In this document: positions 14,218 through 21,658 of the stretch, one piece after another
Layout: the number at the start of each line of letters is the position of its first letter
Numbering within the stretch: the stretch's first letter is position 1
Assembly: GCA_030428695.1 (NCBI GenBank)
Contig: JAUIEM010000123.1
Location: forward strand, 1 to 23,376
Reading direction: 5' to 3'
Length of the DNA stretch: 23,376 bases
Source of the DNA: a bacterium
GTDB lineage: Bacteria; Planctomycetota; J058; JAJDCP01
Program-made: the position numbers and the translations under genes
Notes under the pieces: model-generated
What the model was told of the DNA's origin: nothing
The model's database searches: none
What the model saw: only the letters and a program-made list of their open reading frames with translations

Positions 14218-15039
14218 TTACTCCAGCAGTTTTCTCAGGAGGTCGACCGGGACCACCATGCGCACGACCATCTGGAAATCACGCTGTTCCTCGCCGTGCT
14301 CGGTGTAATAGATGGAATCGGTCGCGCGGACGATTCCCACCACATCCCCTTTGCGATCGACCACCGGGCCCCCGCTCGAGCCACGCGCGAAAGGCGCGGT
14401 GATCGCGAGGTTCGGGACGTGTCCGCGGCCCCGCGTGAAATAGCGCGAGACCACCCCCGTCGAGAAAAAGAAGTAGTGCTTGTCGGGGTTCCCGAGCACC
14501 GCGACCTCGCTGCCGGTCGGCGGCACCTGCGGCGCCAGGCTGAGCGGCACGAAGGGGCCCTCGCCCTCGAGCTGCAGCACGGCGAGGTCGTCCCGCTCGG
14601 ACACCCGCACCCAGCCGCTGACGTGGTGGACGTTGCCGGCGCCGTCCATCGCGATCAGCGGGCTCGGGTTGTCGATGTCGACCACGTGGTAGTTCGTCAC
14701 CATCAGCCCGCTCTCGCTGATGATGAACCCGGAGGCCGGACGGGCGTGGATGCGGCTGCACTTGTCGCAGGTGTAGCCGCTCGCGACGATCAGGGTGCCC
14801 GGCAGCATGTTCGCGTACACCTCCGCCCAGTCGAGAGGCCGCTCGTGGGCGTCGGGTCGGCCATCGAGGCGGACGTCGAGGGCCGGCTCGTCGAGGATGG
14901 CCGGGAAACGCACCCGGTCGTCGTCGGCGAAGGCCCGGGTCAGCGCGCGGCTCAGGCGGTTGCCGAGGGCGGGGTCGTTGTGGGGTTCCTGCCCCCACAG
15001 GGTGGCGGCGGCGAGGGCGAGCAACAGGGCGTGGCGCAC
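14218..15039 (-). CDS. Secreted trypsin-like serine protease (HtrA-like, no PDZ)
   Basis: This 273-residue protein has a signal peptide (MRHALLLALAAATLWGQ) and a chymotrypsin-fold protease domain: H118 in TNYHVV, D151 in RDDLAVLQL, and S222 in RGSSGGPVV, forming the catalytic triad. The spacing matches the protease core of HtrA/DegP, but the protein ends with a hydrophobic VPVDLLRKLLE helix and has no PDZ domain. An extra feature is CDKC (C91-C94) just before the protease core, a possible disulfide or metal pair, fitting periplasmic export. It probably cleaves misfolded or specific envelope proteins. It begins 14 bp after the KtrA-like gene and ends four bases before mltA, so the three are one operon. 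Confidence 0.88.
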   Translation of the reverse strand: MRHALLLALAAATLWGQEPHNDPALGNRLSRALTRAFADDDRVRFPAILDEPALDVRLDGRPDAHERPLDWAEVYANMLPGTLIVASGYTCDKCSRIHARPASGFIISESGLMVTNYHVVDIDNPSPLIAMDGAGNVHHVSGWVRVSERDDLAVLQLEGEGPFVPLSLAPQVPPTGSEVAVLGNPDKHYFFFSTGVVSRYFTRGRGHVPNLAITAPFARGSSGGPVVDRKGDVVGIVRATDSIYYTEHGEEQRDFQMVVRMVVPVDLLRKLLE

Positions 15040-15053
15040 GGGGTTCTCCTCCG

Positions 15054-15707
15054 TCAGGCGGTCAGCTCTTCGATGTCTTTGTCCGCGCCGATCACGACCA
15101 GCCGGTCCTCCTTCTCGACCACGGTCTCGGCGGTCGGGAACTCGACGACGGGGTCGCCGTCCTCGGTGCGGCGGATCGCGATCAGGTTGACGCGGTAGCG
15201 GTTGCGCAGGTTGAGGTCCTTGAGCGAGCGGGAGTGCATGAAGTCGGGGGCCATGATCTCGACGATGCGCTGGCCAGGCGCCAGGGCGATGGTCTCGAAC
15301 ACGTTCGGTTGCAACAGCTTGCGCGACAGCAACACGGCCTGCTGGTCCTCGGGGCTGACCAGCTCGTCGGCGCCGATCTTCTTCATGATCAGGCGTTGGG
15401 TCTCGGTGCGGCAGCGCGCGATCACCCGCGGGACGCCGAGCTCCTTGAGGGTCATCGTCACCAGCACGGCGTTCTCGAAGTCCTTGCCGATCGCGACGAT
15501 GGCGGTGTCGACGTGGGGCACGTCCTGGGCGATCAGCGCCTTCTTGTCGGCGGCGTCGAGCTTGACCGCGAGGTCGACCCGGTCGGCGATCTCCTCGACC
15601 AGCTCGAGGTCCTTGTCGATCGCGATGACCTCTCCGCCCTGCTCGGCGAGGCTGAGCGCGAGCTTGTTGCCGAAGTACCCGAGGCCGATCACGGCGAAAC
15701 GTCGCAA
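15054..15707 (-). CDS. ktrA: Potassium uptake regulator, KtrA/TrkA type (single RCK)
   Basis: The 217-residue protein is a single N-terminal plus C-terminal RCK unit: Rossmann motif GLGYFG (8-13) with the acidic D31 at the end of strand 2 for nucleotide ribose, then a RCK_C part (about 135-217, LAPGQRIVEI to GADKDIEEL). It would form the cytoplasmic ring that gates the potassium transporter encoded just upstream, binding NAD(H)/ATP/ADP. At 217 residues it resembles KtrA (about 220) more than E. coli TrkA (458, two tandem units). The start is TTG 15707, with GAGGAG (15718-15713) a few nucleotides upstream. A hairpin repeat lies in the 153-bp gap to the transporter gene. Confidence 0.92.
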   Translation of the reverse strand: MRRFAVIGLGYFGNKLALSLAEQGGEVIAIDKDLELVEEIADRVDLAVKLDAADKKALIAQDVPHVDTAIVAIGKDFENAVLVTMTLKELGVPRVIARCRTETQRLIMKKIGADELVSPEDQQAVLLSRKLLQPNVFETIALAPGQRIVEIMAPDFMHSRSLKDLNLRNRYRVNLIAIRRTEDGDPVVEFPTAETVVEKEDRLVVIGADKDIEELTA

Positions 15708-15737
15708 GGCAGGCTCCTCACCCTTCTCGGGACGGGC

Positions 15738-15805
15738 GGGGGTAAACCCCGCCCCTACCTCGGGAAAGGCACACTCTTTGGGAGGTAGGGGAGGGGTTTA
15801 CCCCC
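15738..15805. repeat. Palindromic repeat between the two potassium-uptake genes
   Basis: Two 24-bp arms, 15738-15761 and 15782-15805, are inverted copies with one mismatch (G15751 against T15792 in the paired sense), separated by a 20-nt loop. The arms contain GGGGGTAAACCCC and CCCCTACCT blocks. The stem is far stronger than a typical terminator and has no T-run. It resembles dispersed palindromic elements of other GC-rich genomes; whether it is repeated elsewhere cannot be seen here. It could protect or attenuate the transcript between the transporter and its regulator. Confidence 0.75.
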
Positions 15806-15860
15806 TCCCTTCGTGCGATCGGGAAGGACGCTCCCCTGCACTTCCGCATCCGATCGCTCC

Positions 15861-17639
15861 TCACCCGATCATCAGGTTCCCCAGAGGATACCGGAAGAGC
15901 GGCTTGCCCGCTCGCATCTCGGTCATCGCGAGCAGCAGCGTCAAGGGCCCGAGCCGCCCGAGGTACATCGCGAAGGCGATCACGCAGCGGCCGACCGTCG
16001 ACAGGTTCGCGGAGCCGTGCCGCGACAGGCCGACCGTGCCGAGGGCGGAGATCACCTCGAAGAACAGGTTCTGCAGCGTCCAGTCCGGCTCGGTGATGCT
16101 GAGGAGGAACAGGAGCCCGAGGCAGCCGAGCAGCGAGCCGATGAACAGCACCGTCGCGTGGTGCACCAGCCGCCGCGGCACCCGGCGCTTGAACAGCTCG
16201 ACGTCGTCGCGGTCGAAGAGGAAGGCGCGCATGCTCGCGAACAGGATCGCGACCGTCGTCGTCTTCAGCCCGCCGCCGGTCGAGGCCGGCGAGGCGCCGA
16301 TGTACATCCAGACCAGGAACAGCACCACGGTCGCCGGGCTCAACAGGTGCATCCCGACCGAGTTGAAGCCCGCCGTGCGGGTCGTCACCGACTGGAAGAA
16401 GGTGTGCACCGCGAAGTCGACGCCCTCCAGCCCGGCGAAGGCCGGCGCGTCCCATTCCAGCAGCGCGATGCCGAGCCAGGCGAAGAGCAGCAGCAGCCCG
16501 GTGACGAACAGCACCACCCTGGTGTGTAGCAGCACCCGCGCCGGCCGCAGCCGCCGCCGCGAGCGGTCGATCCCGACGCGGACGAGGTTCTGGCAGACGA
16601 CGAAGCCGAGGCCGCCCGCGATGATCAGGGCGCTGACCACCCCCAGGGCGGCGTTGCTCTGGCCGACCAGGCTGTCCCCGCTCAGGGCGAAGCCGGCGTT
16701 GCAGAAGGCGCTGATCGAGTGGAAGATCGCGCTGTACAGCCGGTCCTGGCCGGGCATGTCGAGGAAGAAGTACAGCCCGACCGCGCCGAGGGCCTCGATG
16801 ACGAAGGTCAGCACCAGGGTGAAGGTCAGCACCTGCGTGACGCCGCCGACCTTGCCGATGTTGAGCAGGTCGCGCAGCAGCACCCGGTCGCGCAGGCCGA
16901 GCCCCTCCCCGAGCGCGAGGGAGAAGTAGGCGACGAAGGTCATCAGGCCGAGGCCGCCGATCTGGATCAGCACGAGGATGACGAGCTGGCCCGTGCGCGT
17001 GAACTCCGTCCCGGTGTCGAGCACCGCCAGGCCGGTCACGCAGGTCGCGCTGACCGCGGTGAAGAGCGCGTCGACGAAGGACAGCTCGACCTCCGGCGGC
17101 GTCGCCTTCGGGGTCATCAGCATGCCCGTGCCGGCGAGGATGATCGCCGCGAAGGTCGTCGCCATCACCGCCGCCGGGCCGAGCTTGACCTTGCCGAACA
17201 GGGCCTGCCACAGCACGTAGCCCTGGGTGGTGAAGAGGTAGGCCCGGACGGCGTGGTCGAGCACGGTCCAGAAGGTCTCGAGCTCCCAGGCGGCGGTGCC
17301 GGTCAGGCGCAGGCCGGCGTAGACGGTGCCGAGGAAGGCGAGGAAGCCACCGGCCTTGTTCGAGGTCCAGTGCAGCCAGGAGCTGCGGGCGCAGACCAGG
17401 TCGAGCAGCAGCTTGACGACCACCATCAGCACGATCGCGTCGGTGACCTGGACGAAGAACTCCTCGCGCACCGAGCCGGGCTCCCAGCGGTAGCCGAGCT
17501 CCCACACCAGGGTCAGGCCCGCGACGAGGGCGAGCAGCGCGAGCAGGCGGTCGAGCACCCGGCCCGGGCGCGCACGGTAATGGGTCGCGAACTCCTCGAA
17601 GCGCGTGAGGAAGCGGTGCCCGAACGGGGGTGGGCTCAT
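15861..17639 (-). CDS. ktrB: Potassium transporter, KtrB/TrkH family, with N-terminal extension
   Basis: The 592-residue membrane protein is a Trk/Ktr/HKT K+ transporter. Its four pore segments and selectivity glycines are clear: SATCVTGLA (G203), SAFCNAGF (G316), TTRTAGFNS (G424) and SALGTVGLS (G537). It has the conserved GASPASTGGGLKTTT segment (448-462), a known hallmark. The first 150 residues add about four hydrophobic segments not in E. coli TrkH (483 residues) or B. subtilis KtrB (445), so this is a longer variant. The start ATG 17639 overlaps the radical SAM stop (ATGA). The KtrA-type regulator lies downstream after the palindromic repeat. The symbol is given by analogy with its single-RCK partner; TrkH would be an equally fair label. 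Confidence 0.92.
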   Translation of the reverse strand: MSPPPFGHRFLTRFEEFATHYRARPGRVLDRLLALLALVAGLTLVWELGYRWEPGSVREEFFVQVTDAIVLMVVVKLLLDLVCARSSWLHWTSNKAGGFLAFLGTVYAGLRLTGTAAWELETFWTVLDHAVRAYLFTTQGYVLWQALFGKVKLGPAAVMATTFAAIILAGTGMLMTPKATPPEVELSFVDALFTAVSATCVTGLAVLDTGTEFTRTGQLVILVLIQIGGLGLMTFVAYFSLALGEGLGLRDRVLLRDLLNIGKVGGVTQVLTFTLVLTFVIEALGAVGLYFFLDMPGQDRLYSAIFHSISAFCNAGFALSGDSLVGQSNAALGVVSALIIAGGLGFVVCQNLVRVGIDRSRRRLRPARVLLHTRVVLFVTGLLLLFAWLGIALLEWDAPAFAGLEGVDFAVHTFFQSVTTRTAGFNSVGMHLLSPATVVLFLVWMYIGASPASTGGGLKTTTVAILFASMRAFLFDRDDVELFKRRVPRRLVHHATVLFIGSLLGCLGLLFLLSITEPDWTLQNLFFEVISALGTVGLSRHGSANLSTVGRCVIAFAMYLGRLGPLTLLLAMTEMRAGKPLFRYPLGNLMIG

Positions 17640-19156
17640 GCGGGGGACACCGCGAGCGCGGCGAGCTGCTGCTCGAGCAGCGCCGTGATCGCCGCGGAGC
17701 TGTGCCGCAGGTAGCTGTCGATCCAGTCCGGGTAGGCCGCCGGGTCGCCCTCGAACAGCGCGTGCAGCGAGGCGGCCTGGGCGGCGGAGAAGTGCGGCGC
17801 CGTGCGCACCCCGAGCAGGTGGCCGGGGAGCCGCTCCCGCACGTGGGGGGCGGCGTGCGGCGCGACCCGCTCGGACAGGGCGCAGAACTGCTCGGGCCAG
17901 GCCGCCATCGCCTCGGGGTGCTTCCAGTAGTCCGCGCTGGGCACGACCGCCTCGGCGAGGCTGCGGTGGTCCTGGCAGGCCCGCCACCAGCGCGGGTAGG
18001 CGACGAAGGCATCGTCCGCCTCGGCGTAGGTGCGGGCGCCCGGGTAGTGGGCGTAGCCGGCGGGCACGATCATGCCGTGCTGATCGGGGCGGGCGAGCAG
18101 GGCCTCGAGGTAGGCGAGCGACTCCTGCTGGGTGGCGAGGGTCTCGCCGGGGTGGTGGAACATCACGAACATCTCGTGGCGGATGCCCCGGGCGTTCAGG
18201 CCGGCGTTGATGTCCCGGAAGCCCTGCAGGTAGCGCGCCGGCTTGCGGGTCTTCGCCATGCGCTCGAGCATCGCCGGCGAGCCGGAGTCGAGGCCCATGC
18301 CGATGTCGACGTCGAGCTGGGCGAGCAGGTCGAGGTCGCGCTCGGCGAAGGTGTCCGCCCGCGCCTCCAGCCACAGGGTGGTGTCGAACTTCGCGGCGAC
18401 GAGGCGCTCGAGGAAGCGCCGCCGCCAGCTCGCCCGCACCCCGAACAGGGGGTCGTACAGCAGCACCCGGCGGATCCCCGGCAGGGCCGCGGCGCGCATC
18501 ACCTCCTCGGCGGCGCGGTCGGGGTCGTAGGCGGCGTAGCCCGCGGTCGCGAGGCTCTCGGCGCAGAAGGCGCAGGAGAAGGGGCAACCGAAGCTCAGGT
18601 ACAGGCCGACCTCGTCGCAGGCCGCGAGCAGCGGGAACTCGTCCCAGTCGAGGCCGAAGTCGGCGGTGTCGCGGTAGAGCGGCGAGCGCAGCAGGGTGGG
18701 CTGCGCCGGACGTCCCCGCGCGGCGACCTCGAGCAGCCCGGCGACGCCGTCGCCGGCGAGGGCGTAGTCGAAGGGGCTGTCCGCGGCGAGGAAGTCCTCC
18801 GGATGGCCTTTGACGTGCCAGCCGGCGGCGGCGATGCACAGCTCCGGGAAGCGCCGCCGCAGCACCCGCGCGAGCAGCGAGGCGCCGACCCACTCCAGGC
18901 TGGTCCAGCAGCGCAGGGCGACGATCTCCCAGCGGCCGCGCTCCACCTCGTCGATCACCTGGGCGAGCTTGGCGGGGATCTGCTCCAGGCGCGGCGAGCC
19001 CCCGCAGTCGAGGCCGAGGTCGAGGCTGTGCAGGGTGAAGCCGGGCCGGGACCGGAGCCGGGAGTGGACGATGTGCATCCCGGCGGGGAAGGTCCAGCGG
19101 TTGCCGTAGCTGTGGGCGAACCACGTCCCAGGGGCGACGAGCAGCACGCGCGGCAT
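17636..19156 (-). CDS. B12-binding-like radical SAM protein
   Basis: From ATG 19156 this is a 506-residue protein. An N-terminal Rossmann-like region (1-180, PRVLLVAPG, AAGWHVKGHP, ALAGDGV) resembles the cobalamin-binding domain of class B radical SAM enzymes but lacks DxHxxG. The radical SAM core has C191-P-F-S-C195-A-F-C198, and the GLDSGSPAMLERMAK motif around 290-305. A long C-terminal region follows. Substrate and reaction are unknown. The start is chosen because a longer ATG at 19219 lies inside a good -10 box. Translation would be coupled: a 13-codon leader ends TGATG on this start. Its stop overlaps the transporter start (ATGA). Confidence 0.85.
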   Translation of the reverse strand: MPRVLLVAPGTWFAHSYGNRWTFPAGMHIVHSRLRSRPGFTLHSLDLGLDCGGSPRLEQIPAKLAQVIDEVERGRWEIVALRCWTSLEWVGASLLARVLRRRFPELCIAAAGWHVKGHPEDFLAADSPFDYALAGDGVAGLLEVAARGRPAQPTLLRSPLYRDTADFGLDWDEFPLLAACDEVGLYLSFGCPFSCAFCAESLATAGYAAYDPDRAAEEVMRAAALPGIRRVLLYDPLFGVRASWRRRFLERLVAAKFDTTLWLEARADTFAERDLDLLAQLDVDIGMGLDSGSPAMLERMAKTRKPARYLQGFRDINAGLNARGIRHEMFVMFHHPGETLATQQESLAYLEALLARPDQHGMIVPAGYAHYPGARTYAEADDAFVAYPRWWRACQDHRSLAEAVVPSADYWKHPEAMAAWPEQFCALSERVAPHAAPHVRERLPGHLLGVRTAPHFSAAQAASLHALFEGDPAAYPDWIDSYLRHSSAAITALLEQQLAALAVSPA

Positions 19157-19197
19157 CAGGCGCTCGGGGGACGTAGCACTTGCGGGGGGCGGGCCAT
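19156..19197 (-). CDS. Possible 13-codon leader ORF of the radical SAM gene
   Basis: ATG 19197 begins M-A-R-P-P-Q-V-L-R-P-P-S-A and ends at TGA 19158-19156, which overlaps the next ATG by one base (TGATG). A strong AGGAGG (19211-19206) sits eight bases before it, and no such site precedes the radical SAM start itself. This looks like a translationally coupled leader, perhaps sensitive to ribosome stalling at its four prolines. It is inferred from layout only. Confidence 0.4.
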   Translation of the reverse strand: MARPPQVLRPPSA

Positions 19198-19217
19198 CGG
19201 GGGTTCCTCCTGGCCTC

Positions 19218-19223
19218 ATTCTA
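19218..19223 (-). promoter_or_regulatory. -10 element of the radical SAM/potassium/envelope operon
   Basis: TAGAAT (19223-19218, minus strand) matches the sigma70 -10 consensus at five of six places. No good -35 box is at 16-18 bp upstream. The predicted start near 19211 lies right before the AGGAGG site, leaving only a short leader, and it places the longer ATG (19219) inside the promoter. Confidence 0.42.
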
Positions 19224-19306
19224 CCCGCCAGCGGCCTCGGCTCCCAGAAGGGGACGGAGGATCGAAGGTGCGAGTCGCCGCGGGCGACCGAGGGAGGGAG
19301 GCAATT

Positions 19307-19348
19307 CCGAATCGGAACCGGAATCCGAATCCGAATCGGAGTCGGAAT
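19307..19348. repeat. Hexanucleotide tandem repeat after the kinase gene
   Basis: Seven tandem units of a CSGAAT hexamer (CCGAAT, CGGAAC, CGGAAT, CCGAAT, CCGAAT, CGGAGT, CGGAAT) fill 42 bp beginning 11 bp after the kinase stop. It is microsatellite-like, prone to slippage, and lower in GC than the surroundings. It lies between the kinase gene and the promoter of the radical SAM operon. Confidence 0.7.
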
Positions 19349-19358
19349 CCCCCCCGCC

Positions 19359-21509
19359 TCACTCCCCGACGGCCCGCTCCAGCCGCTGGTAGACCTCGCG
19401 CCAGAAGGCGTCCTCGGGGGCCGAGAGCTCGGCGAGGATCTTCCGCGCGGCGCTGCGCTTGCCCTCCTCGACGTGGATCGCCGCCAGCCCGAGCCAGGCG
19501 AGGTGGCGGTGGGCGGGCGAGCTCGCCGCCGCCCGGAAGTCGCGCCGGGCCTCGACCAGCTCGCCGAGCTGCAGGTGGCCCTCGCCCCGCAGGAGGAAGA
19601 GCTCTCCGTCGCCGAGCTGGTCGATGCCGTCGAGCAGCTCGAGCCCCTCGCGCGCCTTCCCCGAGCGCAGCCAGGCCCGGGCGAGCGCCCGCTCGAGGCT
19701 GGCCGGGGCCTTGTCGACCCGGGCGCGCGCGGCCTCGAGCAGGGGGCGCCCGGTGCCGATGTCGCCGCGCTCGACCAGCCACTGGCCGCGCTTCCAGTGG
19801 GCGAGCAGGCCCTCCGGCGCGCGCTCGAGCGCCTCGCGCAGGAGGGCGTCGCGCTCGGTCGGGCGGAGCTCGGCGGCGAGCACGAGCAGGTCGGGCCGGC
19901 GGCCCTCCTGGTCGAGGCGGCGCTGGCAGTAGACCCAGGCGAGGGAGTCCGCGCCGGCGTCGGTGTACAGGAGCACCCGCACCCGGTCGGCGAGCGGATC
20001 GTCGGGGATCCACGGCAGCTCCTCGCGTGCGTCGGCCCGCTGCCGGGAGACCAGGAAGGCCGCCTCGGCGATCGGGTCGCCGGCGTGCTCCTCGGGTACG
20101 GGCTGCTCGAGCAGCAGGGCGAGATAGGCCCGGAAGGCGGGCGCCTCCGCCGGTGGCAGCTCGGCGAGCAGCGCCCGCGGGAAGGGCGGATCGGCGCGCA
20201 GCTGGCGGATCGCGGCCAGGCGCGGGTCCCGGGACAGGACGGCCCAGGTCGCGATGCCGACGGCGAGCAGCAAGAGGAGGACCGGCAGCGCGCGCCACCA
20301 GCGCCGCGGCGCGCGTTTCCCGGCCGGCACGACGATCAGCCGCGAGCTCGGCGGCTCGAGGGCCTGCGGCTGGTACTTCGGCCGCTCGCCGGAGCCCGTC
20401 GACTCGAACAGGCCCCCGTCGCGCAGGTTGACGTAGAGCGCCTCGAGGGCCCGCGCCATCTCGCCGGCGCTGTGGAAGCGCTGCTCGGACAGCTTCGCCA
20501 TCCCGCGCAGCAGCAGCGCCTCGAGGGCCGCCGGCAGCTCGGGGTTGAGCTCGCGGGGGGCCGGCGGCGTCTCGGCGAGGACCTTCCGCACCACCTCCCA
20601 CCAGTTGTCGGCCTGGAAAGGGATCTTCAGCGTCAGGCACTCGTACAGCACCGCGGTCAGCCCGTACAGGTCGCTGAGGGCGCCGACGCCGTTCTGGTCG
20701 GCGCTCGCCTGCTCGGGGGACATGTAGGCCGGGGTGCCGACCACGTCGCCGGTCTGGGTCAGGCGCGGGCTCGAGAACTCCCAGGCCAGCCCGAAGTCGA
20801 GCAGGGCCGGGCGGCCGTCGCTGCGGATCATCACGTTGCCGGGCTTGATGTCGCGGTGCACCACCCCCTTCTCGTGGGCGTACTCGAGCACCCGGGCGAG
20901 CCGCACGCCGAGCCGCACGATCGCGCCGATGTAGGCGCGGGAGGACTGGACGGGCCGCGCGTCGGGGCCGAGCTTCTCGCTGCCGAAGCCGACCAGCCGG
21001 CCGCCGACGATCTCGGCCGGGTAGCCCGCCCGCAGGGCGAACAGGAGCTGGTCGAGGGAGCAGCCTTCGACGAACTCCATCACCCCGTAGGGCATGCCCT
21101 TGCAGAGCCGCATCTCCTCGATCTTGACGATGTCGGGGTGGTCGAGGGTCTGCAGCAGGGTGACCTCGCGCTTGAAGCGGGCGAGCCGCATCTTCGCGTC
21201 GGTGCCGCTGGGCGGCAGCACCTTGAGGGCGACCCGGCGGCCGTCCCGCTCGGCGCGCAGGATCACCGCGTTGCCGCCCTCGCCGAGGATGCCGTGGATG
21301 CGGTAACCGTCGAAGTCCTCGCCGGTCTGCGGCGGCACCCAGTTCCCCGAGGACTCGCGCGGCACCGCCAGGCGGTAGGTCTTCATGATCTCGGTGGCGA
21401 GGCCCGGATAGGCGGAGCGCACCACCGCCTCGTCATCGTCGAGGTCGCCCTCGGCGATGCGGCAGATCGCCTCGGCGATCCGGCTGGCCCGGGAACTGTC
21501 CGACATCAT
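19359..21509 (-). CDS. Membrane Ser/Thr protein kinase with TPR-like C-terminal domain
   Basis: The 716-residue protein is a Hanks-type kinase with a full active site: glycine loop GEGGNAV (76-82), lysine K96 in VALK, alpha-C glutamate E115, HRDIKPGN (218-225) with catalytic D220, DFGLA (238-242), and GTPAYMSPEQ (258-267). About 30 extra residues lie between the hinge and helix E (roughly 160-190, GGRLVGFGSEKLGPDARPVQ). After a linker comes a membrane helix (about 406-426), then an outside, helical TPR/SEL1-like region (about 480-716) with repeated A-x-x-x-L-x-x-G units. An N-terminal 60-residue acidic helix region (IAEAICRIAEGDLDDDEAV) precedes the kinase. Targets are unknown. ATGs at 21509 and 21506 both fit; a weak TTGCGG-18-TAGGAG lies upstream at 21551-21522. 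Confidence 0.93.
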   Translation of the reverse strand: MMSDSSRASRIAEAICRIAEGDLDDDEAVVRSAYPGLATEIMKTYRLAVPRESSGNWVPPQTGEDFDGYRIHGILGEGGNAVILRAERDGRRVALKVLPPSGTDAKMRLARFKREVTLLQTLDHPDIVKIEEMRLCKGMPYGVMEFVEGCSLDQLLFALRAGYPAEIVGGRLVGFGSEKLGPDARPVQSSRAYIGAIVRLGVRLARVLEYAHEKGVVHRDIKPGNVMIRSDGRPALLDFGLAWEFSSPRLTQTGDVVGTPAYMSPEQASADQNGVGALSDLYGLTAVLYECLTLKIPFQADNWWEVVRKVLAETPPAPRELNPELPAALEALLLRGMAKLSEQRFHSAGEMARALEALYVNLRDGGLFESTGSGERPKYQPQALEPPSSRLIVVPAGKRAPRRWWRALPVLLLLLAVGIATWAVLSRDPRLAAIRQLRADPPFPRALLAELPPAEAPAFRAYLALLLEQPVPEEHAGDPIAEAAFLVSRQRADAREELPWIPDDPLADRVRVLLYTDAGADSLAWVYCQRRLDQEGRRPDLLVLAAELRPTERDALLREALERAPEGLLAHWKRGQWLVERGDIGTGRPLLEAARARVDKAPASLERALARAWLRSGKAREGLELLDGIDQLGDGELFLLRGEGHLQLGELVEARRDFRAAASSPAHRHLAWLGLAAIHVEEGKRSAARKILAELSAPEDAFWREVYQRLERAVGE

Positions 21510-21658
21510 GGCGCCCCGGCGCTCCTACGATTCCCTGTCCGCGATCCGCAAACGAAGCCCGCACGGCCTCGCATGGCGCGGGACCCCCCGTCGCTGCGTG
21601 CCGATGGAACTTTCGCCCTGGATCCGAAGTCTACCAACTGCTGCCGGCACGGACAAAC

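Noticed and set aside
19305..19350. Short repeats as a CRISPR array
   Set aside because: The units are contiguous hexamers without spacers, and there are no cas genes.
17630..20431. Very long plus-strand open frame opposite the radical SAM and kinase genes
   Set aside because: It is the antisense shadow of recognised minus-strand genes; the translation is Arg/Pro/Gly-rich low complexity with no domain, an effect of high GC content.
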